64,000 bases of DNA from contig JASFXZ010000026.1 of assembly GCA_032209605.1 (NCBI GenBank), positions 682,001 to 746,000 of the forward strand, read 5' to 3'. The DNA comes from Mactromeris polynyma. Its lineage: Eukaryota > Mollusca > Bivalvia > Venerida > Mactridae. Below, in pieces: positions 35,108 through 44,189 of this stretch. Position 1 is the first letter of the stretch. Each line of letters begins with the position of its first letter. The position numbers and the translations under genes were made by a program. The notes below the pieces were generated by a model. It was not told the origin of the DNA. It saw only the letters and a list, made by a program, of their open reading frames with translations, and did no database searches.

Positions 35108-35417
35108 AAGCCAATCGGCTTTCAAAAAACTATCCATAGGGCGCAAATATAGCCATTCAGCACAAACTAGCCATTCGGCTGTTTCAAGCAAGCCATTCGG
35201 CACAAACTAGCCATTTGGCACAAACTAGCCATTCGGCTGTTTCAAGCAAGCCATTCGGCACAAACTAGCCATTCGGCTGTTTCAAGCAAGCCATTCGGCA
35301 CAAACTAGCCATTCGGCTGTTTCAAGCAAGCCATTCGGCACAAACTTGCCATTCGGGTGTTTCAAGCAAGCCATTCAGCACAAAAAAGCCATTCGGCACA
35401 AAAGAACCACTCGGCTA
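35108..35417 (-). repeat. Minisatellite, 40-bp unit with GCCATTCGGC motif
   Basis: Two alternating modules, AGCCATTCGGCACAAACT (18 bp) and AGCCATTCGGCTGTTTCAAG plus CA (22 bp), make about five 40-bp units with partial modules at the edges. The array lies between RNase H and recombinase of the YR element. The element strand is minus, where the core reads GCCGAATGGC. Slightly older variants (GCCAATCGGC, CCATTCAG) flank it. Confidence 0.85.
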
Positions 35418-35637
35418 ATTTTCTGTCTTAAAATAAAACGATTTTTGTTTTCCATTTCTCAGCGAGTTCATTCAACCGAAGCCCATTTACACTGAAATAA
35501 AATTAGATCGTGCGACCTTCATAACATTTTCGGAAAACCAATTGTGTATTTAAAGCTCACGTGACTGTAGTAAATTACCTTATTTGGCCGTTATAGTAAG
35601 ACCAGTCATGTAGAACTGACCGTAGTATTTCAAATTA

Positions 35638-35657
35638 AAAAAAAAAAAAAAAAAAAT
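35638..35657. repeat. Poly(A) run, about 20 A
   Basis: A homopolymer in the same interval between RNase H and recombinase; no transcript end is implied. Confidence 0.8.
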
Positions 35658-35964
35658 TGGTGAGAGTTTTAGGTTGTTATCGCTCTACTATGTAGAAGAA
35701 ACCAGTAGTACGAATATACTCAAACGAATTTTGTGACATTTAATGTCGTCTGCTTATAACGAAAATGAAACGTTTTCGAAATGTATTCTTCTGTAGAAAC
35801 CAGACAAAATTTAAATATCATATATATGCAAGTCACTTTTTGTTTCCCTGGTACTGAATTTATTTCTCAAATATAATTTTTAGTCGGAACACAGAACCGG
35901 AAACAAGATTTCGTAATGTATAAGAAATAGCCATCCGTAACTAAATTATATTCTAGTTACAAAT

Positions 35965-36801
35965 TTAATTTCCACAATCGAATCTCACAGCCAAAATCTT
36001 GCTACAGAAGTTTGGTCCAAAAACCGAGTTCTTGTTGAAATGTTGCACAAAAATGTCCTGTCCTGTTGAGAAAATCAGAATATCTACAATACAAGATTTC
36101 TGAATACTGTTTGCCCCAAACATCATTGGCCAGAAAGGAGCAGAGGGCCAGTTTGGAACAATTAAAGTGCCACTTGCTTTACAATTAAACAGGTGATTAA
36201 TCACACGTGGAACTAAACTAACCGGCGGCACTAGCCAGTTATTGTCTCCCTTCCAAGAACACGAGAAAACATCTACCTTTTCACTATTCGGAACCCAGAA
36301 TCTAGAATTGAATCTGGCTAATTTGCTGTTATATTGGTTGGCAAACCGATCTACTGTGTGCGGACCCCATAGGGAATCCATAAAAACGAAAAAATCATCT
36401 GAAACACCCCAATCATCTATATCGAAAAATTTGCTGATAGAATCGGCAATCTCGTTTTGTTTCCTAGGGACCCATTCAAGGTCTAAAGAAATGTTTTCCT
36501 TAACACATAAACTAAAAATCTGAAGCGCAATCTCATGTAGATTTAACTTAGTACTTCCCCCTTCTACAATTCTTACACAGTTCTGATTGTCGGTGCACCA
36601 ATGTACAATTTTGCCTCTTAACAAAGGTAGAAAACTCCGCAAAGCAAAGTTAATACAAGTGAGTTCTCTCCAAGTGGAACTCTCTACTTGTTCTGAAGAA
36701 GACCAATTTTTGTGGCAGACTATATTTTTCTGATTTTCAACAAAAGCACCACAGGCTAAGTTGCTAGCATCAGAAATATCGTGACAACTTCCTGAACAGA
36801 T
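35965..36801 (-). pseudogene. RNase H part of the YR retroelement polyprotein
   Basis: In a frame different from the RT the sequence reads SDASNLACGAFVENQ..., WSSSEQVESSTWRELTCINF, then VHWCTDNQNCVRIVEGGSTK, LDLEWVPRKQNEIADSISKF, and ends at the stop 35965-35967. The Asp, Glu and Asp residues of an RNase H fold (DAS, WRE, TDN, AD) are visible. The part upstream of 36642 has no start codon of its own and must be read through from the RT, but a one-base shift lies between them near 36,780-36,800. The domain would degrade the RNA of the RNA-DNA hybrid during copying. Confidence 0.8.
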
Positions 36802-37990
36802 TTAAATAAAACTTTGACAGATTTCTCGTTTAGGTGACTTTCCCAGAACGATAACTCTTCATAACAGTCTGGAAAGTTTGAAATATTAATCACTGAATCC
36901 CAGTTATACATTGACTCAATAGCCCTATGTAAAGTTTTGGTCATCAGTTTACAAACGTTCCCGAAAACTGGCATCATGGAAACTGCCTTTCCCGTAAAAG
37001 AAGCAATTTCTCTGGCGGATAAAACAGGCAATTTTTCTGAAAAGGATTTCAATAAATCTAATGCACTGAGCAACCGTCTATCTGGAATACTAATATGGTT
37101 ATCTAACAAATTCCAAAGTAAACCTAGCCATTCAATAACCTGTGTAGGTATTAACACTGACTTTTGAACATTAATAAGGAACCCTGCCTGTAACAGAACT
37201 GATTTAACAAACTCAGCGTCCTTTAAGGTAAGGTCATACGTTTTGTTGACACCCCAGCCATCGTCAAGGAATAAAACTAACCTAACCCCGTTTTCTCTAA
37301 TATATTTCACCAGATACCGCAAACATTTGGTAAATATAAAGGGGGAAGGAGATAATCCGAATGGCAAAACTGTAAAAACGTAAACGATTTTAACATTATT
37401 TTCAATCCATGAAAATCCCAAAAAACTATGCTGAGAAGGAGAAATATCAATATGGTGATAAGCGGAAGTGATATCAAATTTAAACATAAATCCGTCTTTA
37501 ACCAGAAATTCATGTGCCACTTTCCAATCTTCAAATTTAAAATGCTCCTTCCAAATGTACCTATTCAAAACACTTAAGTCCAAAATAAGCCTCTTTTTAC
37601 CTACATTATTAATTGATACTGAGAGCGGGCTTACAATATAAGGTACGAACGGTACTTCTAGTACAGCACCGGTACTGACAAGGTCCCTAATAGCCTCCGT
37701 AACAAATTCAGAATGACGCATTGCGGATTTGTTATTTTTCATACAATAACTGTTTTTAATAACATCTAAAATATAACCGGGTACCTTCAATGTTTGTTCC
37801 CCAAAATTAGCATGATCGTGTAAACGCCCTTTTACACTAGATGACATATTGTAGTTTTGAGCATCATTAAACAATATTTTCTGATATTCAAAGTATCTAT
37901 TCTGCAACAAAATATTCTCCAAATTGTTTTCCATATCGGTACAAATTAAGTCATGAAATAAATACTCATCTTTGAAATCACTACTTTGAG
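36756..37990 (-). pseudogene. Reverse transcriptase of the YR retroelement, frameshifted at its end
   Basis: The conserved protein starts near DEYLFHDLICTDMENN, where Gag stops, and contains RT motifs in order: KKRLILDLSVLNRYIW, FMFKFDITSAYHHIDI, VLPFGLSPSPFIFTK and the catalytic LVLFLDDGWG. It then runs through a thumb-like region (GLLWNLLDNHISIPDRRL) to SVQEV, after which the frame gives unrelated residues and stops at 36756-36758. The RNase H continues in another frame, so a single-base indel split one RT-RNase H protein. The same frame is open upstream to 38,414, overlapping gag, so expression may have relied on frameshifting out of gag. Confidence 0.85.
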
Positions 37991-38634
37991 GCAGACTTCT
38001 GTTCACTATCCGACTTGAATGGCATGAGTTGGGGTGGTTGCTGCTGCTGATACTGTTGCTGCAAGAGTTGTTGCTGTTTTGGCCACTGATTCCGGAGTGC
38101 TCCGGAAACGGAATAATAAGCCGATCCTGGACCCGAGTACTGGAGTGGACAATCTGGTCTGGTGTGTCCCCATCCGCCGCAAGCGAAGCACTGAATGATT
38201 CTATTGGACTTCCTTGAGCCACGAAAAAAAGGCGTAACGTTGCCCTGGTATGGACCCTGTGCACCGTAAGAAGCAGTAGGATTATAGGTCCCGCTAAACC
38301 CAACGGGACTTGGACTCGACGAAGGAACCGGTTTTTTACCCTGCCTGCGCACCTTTTGTTTTGCGAGTGCTCTGCTTTCAGCACGCTTGAGCCGCTTGTC
38401 GTCATCACTATCACTTGCTAGGTCGTCAGATTGATATTCATTAACAGTGTCCCAACCGCCAGCAGATTTATCGGCAATTCTGATAAGCTTATTCCTGTGT
38501 GAAACTTTCTTCTTAAGAGACTCAGTAACGTCTAATAACTTCTGCTGTTGTCCGCGTCTCACTAATTCTTCAATGTCGTCCAAACTGTCAATTATCTCCA
38601 AATTGAAAGTAAACTGTTTTATCACAGGGTAAGA
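37981..38634 (-). CDS. Gag-like protein with CCHC zinc knuckle, N-terminus missing
   Basis: About 217 residues. An N-terminal helical, charged part (VRRGQQQKLLDVTESLKKKV, IRIADKSAGGWDTVNEY, SDDLASDSDDDKRL) is followed by a basic, Gly/Pro-rich stretch. A perfect CX2CX4HX4C knuckle (CFACGGWGHTRPDC) and a Gln-rich tail follow, before the stop at 37981-37983. It would package the element RNA. The frame closes upstream at TAA 38635-38637 with no ATG, so the start is lost or lies in another exon; AAAACAG at 38,613-38,619 (minus) is a possible but weak acceptor. Confidence 0.75.
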   Translation of the reverse strand, partial: SYPVIKQFTFNLEIIDSLDDIEELVRRGQQQKLLDVTESLKKKVSHRNKLIRIADKSAGGWDTVNEYQSDDLASDSDDDKRLKRAESRALAKQKVRRQGKKPVPSSSPSPVGFSGTYNPTASYGAQGPYQGNVTPFFRGSRKSNRIIQCFACGGWGHTRPDCPLQYSGPGSAYYSVSGALRNQWPKQQQLLQQQYQQQQPPQLMPFKSDSEQKSASK

Positions 38635-39165
38635 TTATCCTGCACTATTTATTGAAATGTTTGTTATCCTTTAATGCAGTTTCTTTACATTAAATAAGAC
38701 TTGTATTTGAATGTGTGTTTGATTGTCAAAGGATATGTTTTACTGATTGCTTTCGGTTGGCTTTTGCTACACAAGTGTTTGCTTGGCTTGAAACGTCACT
38801 TCTAGGTCTTCCAGATCTGGCTTTATTTGCTAAATCAAACCCTTTCGAAAATGTATTTATTGTTCTTCAACTTTTTACTATCACCTCTGCAATTTGATAA
38901 TACAAAATGTAGCTGTAAACCTCTTTTTGCATTTGGACTGCAATTCTTTTTGATTCAGGTGTCATTTCTTGTGATTTTCGAGCCATTGTTTATTTTGTTA
39001 CGATTTACTGTGACGTCACATGCACAAGCTTTTCGGCATTTTTGTCACTGTTTGTCCTAACATATCATCAGTTTAATATGTCTGGTCTCCATTATATTAC
39101 TACCTTTCCATACAGGTATTATGTATAATATTAAAACAGTATTATAAATAATGTTACATTTATAG

Positions 39166-39262
39166 ATTTGCTCCTGTCCATTGGTATGTAAGTCTCACAA
39201 ATCTTGTGGCAAGCGCTGCTATTTTGTATTGTTGGTCTTTAGGAACATTTGAAAAGAATTAA
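39166..39262 (+). CDS. Candidate exon 13 and C-terminus of transposase-like gene
   Basis: After TTTATAG the sequence completes the split codon of exon 12 exactly (AG plus A) and reads FAPVHWYVSLTNLVASAAIL to a stop at 39260-39262. RFxPxx...LxxLxA fits the family after the MYAPKR motif. A GTATGT or GTAAGT donor inside (39,185-39,192) could instead end the exon early. The assignment requires splicing over a 9.8-kb intron filled by the Tigger and YR elements. Confidence 0.45.
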
Positions 39263-42200
39263 TAACAATTACAAGACCACCTGTATTCTGGATTCACCAA
39301 ATTTCTTGCAAACTTTTATTGACATAAGAAGTAGAAAGTGGGGTTACTCGTGACCTATGAACACAATTTTAGTTTAATATTAAGTTATTCATAACTTCTG
39401 GTGAATTTTGTTACAATTTACATACCCTGATGGACAAATATTTGTTTAAGATACTGCAGTGGAAGTGTTCTAATTGTGTTCTAGGTTTTTTATTAGTTAT
39501 TTCTATTTTTGATAGAACTATGTTTGTATATAGTGTTTTTTATGTTTATCAATTCACAAAAACAGTTCTTTGGGCAAGGTTATTGATTAGCATTAAAGAC
39601 ATTTACGCCAATGTTATATTTATATCTTGCTTCTTCAAATTAGTCAAAGATTGGTAATATATGTATTTTCTGAGTATGATAGTTTGATATTTTTTTAACA
39701 TATTAGTAATGTATTATACATGCATATTCCAGTTTAATGAGTTACAATATCAGTCTAACCTACAGTTCATTCTTAAATAGATGTAGAAATTACAGCAAAG
39801 TTACACTGTGCAGAAAATGTATTAGAAATTTATTTTTTTAAATTTGATTTATATTGTGATAGTTTCAATGCATAAGGTGGATATATCAATCTCAAGCAAG
39901 TCTCAACATGTCAAATGATTTCAAACATAGCTGAAATTAAGTATGTGTGTTTGCGACGTTATACCGTCCATAAAACCTGACGAGCTATGTTCTTAGTATG
40001 ATGTATTTTCAAAACGCCTTACTTGGAAACTATGCACCATAGCTTCATTTCAAAAGATTCTTTGTAGAGGACAATAATGATCTAGGGTAAATATTTTGAA
40101 TTGTGGTTTGTGTACATAATGGGCCTTTTTCTGCCCTCACACCCAATGTTTACATAATAAGTACACCTCGTACCCGGTCTTACCTTGTTTCCATCAAAAC
40201 AGAATGCATACGATGATAACGTCTAATGGACTATGTTCACAGAGACAATTAAAATTATTATACCTTCTCTCAATTCTCAATCATTATACGATCAGACGTA
40301 TTTTTGCGGAAAATTATCGTCCGGTTTTGGGAGATTTATTTTACGTTACATAAAAATTTGTTCAGATTCCGAAGGGAGGATCCAGACTGGGATATCGTAT
40401 CGGGAGGAACTAAAACAAGACCGAGAAAATTGTCGGGTTACAGGAAGTTTCCGGACTGGAGTTTCCGTATTAGGGAGTTTCCACTGTACATGTACTATGT
40501 GACAGATAATTCATGCATCTTTTTTGCTTTCCTTTCATTTCTTTTTTAATTATTATTATTATGAATAATGCCGCAACTATTGATCGACGTGCATTCAGTA
40601 TGAAAACAAATGCCGTTTGTTCAACGTGCTTAGTACACTTGCACCGGTGACTGTCAGGACATATATACGCGTATACCATAGATGCCTCGAAATAGAGATG
40701 GCTCAAACTAATTGCTAGGTCCGACGGCAGTTCGAGGTTTCGAAGTTTTACTGTACCTTATATGGACCCATTTCACTGTTTGTGTGGGAATCACATTATT
40801 TTCATATTGATTGTGTTGTTATGTACGTGTGTTACAAATGTATATGCATACTTATACATGAGTTCAATAATGGAAGTGTTCTGTTACTCTGTTGTCAAAC
40901 ATATGTTCATTTATCATAACGTATTGTGACATAATTATGGTAGCTCTTACTTTTTTAAAAACAAAATCTGTGGACTAAACTTCGACCATAATGAATAATA
41001 TGACTGCATCCAATGCATTTAAAGGTGGATAATGGCTTATGATGAATGGAAATTTATATGCCACTGCATAAATATAAAGGGCTATGTCCCTTGTTGAAGG
41101 CCCGGCATTTGTTCGCATGTTCAATGTCACAAAGGAGTTTTTGTCTACCTTATCAAATGTGCACTGCTTACATTCCTACGTTCATCTAACTATCTCTAGA
41201 CCCAAAATATTACTTTATTTTACCACTAATATAAACAAATGGTAGTCGTCACGCCACTCGTCCCAATATCAACTAAACGATTTTCTTTCAATCGATATGT
41301 GAATTTCAAGATATTTTGAATGTATCATATCTTAGAATAATTAATCCTAATACAGATTTGGAAGCGAAATTTAACGAAATTTATTCAGCAAGTCTTTAAT
41401 TGTCTTATTTGTCGTGAAATCCTGTGTCATTCTATTTTTAGTTTTAGTTTGTTCATCAATGACGCGGTGTTATTTGGTTTCAATGCGATTATCATTTCAG
41501 TATTGTTTCTATCCATCTGTACGCCACTGATCCGTTTAGGTATTGCTTGTGTGTCCCGCATTGCATTTGTCCCCTCCTTTTTGTAAGTCAAGATGAGTCA
41601 AAGAAAGTTCTGGTTTTTGAACGCGGCCTTACCTGTTCCACTTTCTATAAATTATGCCGTGACGAAGGAATATGGTTAACAACTCATATGGTTAAATTTG
41701 TTTGGGTGTATGTGTTAATAACTGTGCTATAGCAATCACATCGTTCCAAGTGTATAATTTGAAAAGTAATAATCTACATCATCTTGCAAATAAGTATAGG
41801 TTATAACCATGCTAAACATAATAAACCCTGCTATACGTGACAATATTTGCTACTGTGTCATGATTCTTTGGAAACCAATATTTACTGAAATCGTTTCACA
41901 AAACAATACTTTGAGCACCCACAACATACATGTTCAAGTGTTGTTTTGCGGCACAGAACGACGTGGCGTTAAAAGAATCGATGCCATGAATCTCCCAAAC
42001 TATGCGCAAGAGGTTATGTTTACTATTTAATGAACTATTGCCCATTATAAATTAAGTCACAATCCCACCAAGACACAATTCTATGTATTGTTGTACATGG
42101 CTTATTAAAAAAATGTCGCTGTCAGAAACATGGGATTTCTACGTGGAAATCTTGAACATAATTGAATTTAGCCGACCAACCGGGGATTGAGCATTACCTG

Positions 42201-42592
42201 TTCTAAATTCATCTTTAGATGTTGATTCATCTCTCGAACAAATCTTCTGTGCATTTGTATGTATCATGTCAGCGTATCGACAGTGTCAATTACAGTAAGG
42301 CCACCTTACTAATAAGACCAACTCAAAATTGAGAACAGAATTTTCTAGTCCATTTCACTGTTGCTCTTTATTCAACCTCAATATTAAGACACGTTTCCAA
42401 GGGTTCCAAGTGTAGTCTTAATATTTAGGTTTTACCATACGCTGTCTTGCCTTGCGCATAACAACAACTCAATCTTATAACCATGCATAAAGTAATATTC
42501 TGGATGAATGTATACATACATGTGTTTTGCCGAATTAAAAGAAAAATGGGTTTCCACACTAAATCATTTATTTGAATGAATCTCATTTTCAG
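39263..42592. other. No gene supported; two pogo-like element ends
   Basis: Two orphan ends of the form ...CTG followed by TA are seen: GGGAGTTTCCACTGTA near 40,481-40,497 and GAGGTTTCGAAGTTTTACTG ending 40,753. Near 42,290-42,440 a weak inverted pair (AATAAGACCAAC, GTAGTCTTAATATT) may be a small MITE. Open frames at 41,547 and 41,809 lack support. Confidence 0.35.
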
Positions 42593-42741
42593 ACCTCAGC
42601 TTGGAGATTAAAACTGAGGAAGAGGTCGGAGAGATTATGTCTGATGGTGAAGTGAATAAAATACGCACAAGAAATGCCAATACTATGTCATTACCACAGA
42701 GAACAAGAAACAAGATGCCACAGAAATCAGTCTTAAGCTAG
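42593..42741 (+). CDS. Candidate exon, charged C-terminal tail
   Basis: After TTTTCAG the frame DLSLEIKTEEEVGEIMSDGE continues through VNKIRTRNANTMSLPQRTRN to KSVLS and TAG. An AATAAA follows at about 42,763. The acidic then basic composition and the splice acceptor argue for a real exon. It could be a downstream exon of the transposase-like gene or of another gene. Confidence 0.35.
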
Positions 42742-43527
42742 GTATAACAGTACAGTATACGAAATAAAGAATTATTATAAAATATTGTTTGATGATTTAG
42801 GTTGTGCAGTGTTATAAATATGGTTATATTTCATTATTTAATATACAGTCATATTCTTCAAAACTTTGTTAGGTACTGTGAGAAACATTCTGATATCTTG
42901 CTATTTTACTTCTTTTTTCCATGGGAAATTTAACATATAATGGTTTGGAGTCGACCTATGGCCGTTACAAAATAATTTATATAGGAAAGCTGCTACATTG
43001 GGCTTTTACGGAATTACTAGAACTGGCCATAGCGCTTGGTAACCTAGCTTGTCTCAGTAAAAAAGAACGGAAAAGCTTTTGGCCAATAATAGTTTGGACT
43101 AGGACAATGTCATGGTGACTATTATTTAAATAGAAAAGTGTGATTTAAATAAAATACCAAGTTGTATTCAAAATGAAACCTAACTGTCCGTGGTCAAACA
43201 TGGAAAACCTAGTTTCGTGGCATTGTAACATTTCTTATGATTTCTAACGCTCGAAATTTGATCTCGCATGTCACCAGATGTAGGATATCATGGATTTGTT
43301 TTGTTGTAAGGGACATTATCTATATCCAACATTCTCAAATAGCTATGACAGTACAGTTGGAGCACATGTGTCATGTGACCACATGCATGTGACCACATTT
43401 GTTGTTCAATTCAGTTGCGTTTCAAAGAATTTATCAGGAATTGAATGAACCCTTTCAAGAATAGGGATATTTTACAAAGCAGTTTTTTCATTTTGTACCG
43501 AGAAATAATGACCGAGTTATATTCTAG

Positions 43528-43722
43528 GAGAGAGGGTGAAGCAATTGCTGCCTGCCAATACAAAAGGTATGGCATTTGGTGAAGTAAAACATGGAATGTT
43601 GCATAAAAAGAAGGGATTTTATCCGGTTCATCATACAAAACTGATCACCACGTTAAATGCTGAAGACTACACTAGCAATGGAAAGAATTTGAAAATGGCT
43701 CACAAGTTTCAGAAAAAGTAAA
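43528..43722 (+). CDS. Candidate exon of unknown gene
   Basis: After ATTCTAG one frame reads ERVKQLLPANTKGMAFGEVK, HGMLHKKKGFYPVHHTKLIT and ends HKFQKK with TAA, or splices at GTAAAG. Base composition is less AT-rich than the surroundings and the peptide is lysine-rich. No family is recognised. Confidence 0.4.
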
Positions 43723-43929
43723 GAAATCCAAGGTTATCATGCAATATTCATATAATAAACTATAACTGTTGTAGTAAAGCTAGCAAATACTTTTCTCGAT
43801 GTTTGTTTGCGAGTTTGCACCATTGCAATATCCCCCATGCCAGAAACTGTTATTGTAAGTAGAAACTATAACTTCTTATTATGGTACATATAACATTTTT
43901 CACCAAGTCTTTAATCATTCAATTTCAGT

Positions 43930-44066
43930 CCATGGTAAAGAATTTGAAGACCACACAGACTCTTGATGCTCCATCAACTTCTAACGGCCAAACTACTTAT
44001 GATGGTTCCAACAGAGTAGATTATGTTTGCTGCACCGATGATGGTCCTCTAGCAGGACGTCGCTGA
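43930..44066 (+). CDS. Candidate terminal exon of unknown gene
   Basis: After CAATTTCAG the frame SMVKNLKTTQTLDAPSTSNG continues to VDYVCCTDDGPLAGRR and TGA at 44064-44066. AATAAA follows about 45 bp later (about 44,113), a good poly(A) signal position. Possibly the end of the gene with the exon at 43,528, though the phase of that junction is unclear. Confidence 0.4.
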
Positions 44067-44189
44067 ATTTGTAGTGCCATGTTTTTCAAATATTAAAACA
44101 GAGTTATGCAGAATAAATTTATGGTGAAGTTATTGGAATTCAGAGTTTAGTTGTCTTTTGAAGAAAATGTATTGTAAAGTTCATAGAAA

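Larger units (their letters stand above)
33854..38634 (-). mobile_element. Tyrosine-recombinase retrotransposon (DIRS/Ngaro group), ends not found
   Basis: Read on the minus strand, the order is gag with CCHC knuckle, reverse transcriptase, RNase H, then tyrosine recombinase. No DDE integrase or LTR-type protease is seen. This gene order with the recombinase last and no methyltransferase domain is closest to the Ngaro arrangement; assignment within the YR retroelements is inferred. Gag has no start codon before the stop at 38635-38637, so the element may be 5' truncated or have a missing upstream exon. RT and RNase H are separated by a frameshift. A minisatellite fills the gap between RNase H and recombinase. 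It lies antisense in the intron between exons 12 and 13. Confidence 0.85.
14384..39262 (+). pseudogene. Long transposase-derived gene (GDGR.DSPGH family), about 13 exons, broken
   Basis: Thirteen exons fit together across 25 kb: 14384-14583, 15049-15153, 15662-15739, 17019-17078, 17972-18079, 18385-18701, 22659-22941, 23563-23799, 24517-24593, 27995-28102, 28873-29069, 29308-29376, and 39166 onward. Together they give about 645 codons. The centre carries features of an animal transposase-like family I know from many unnamed proteins: SCEDGH..RWSS, SGDGRMDSPGH.AKY.TYTVM, VTDAHPQISKIM, SYDMWHGAKNLGK, HCAETCNGN, and ELESFNNHLLMYAPKR. The first Asp of GDGR and the Asp of TDAH are likely members of a DDE-type triad. 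Kolobok superfamily membership is my best guess, unproven. The broken state is seen directly: two frameshifts in exon 6, two compensating ones in exon 7, and TGA at 29065-29067. Intron structure argues for long residence in the genome rather than recent transposition. Assembly errors could account for some breaks. Confidence 0.7.

Noticed and set aside
38715..38900. Upstream gag exon on the minus strand (SGRPRSDVSSQAN)
   Set aside because: The peptide looks plausible for part of its length, but no donor joins it in phase to gag and stops interrupt it.
41809..42030. 73-codon plus-strand open frame
   Set aside because: No splice sites, family motif or composition change.
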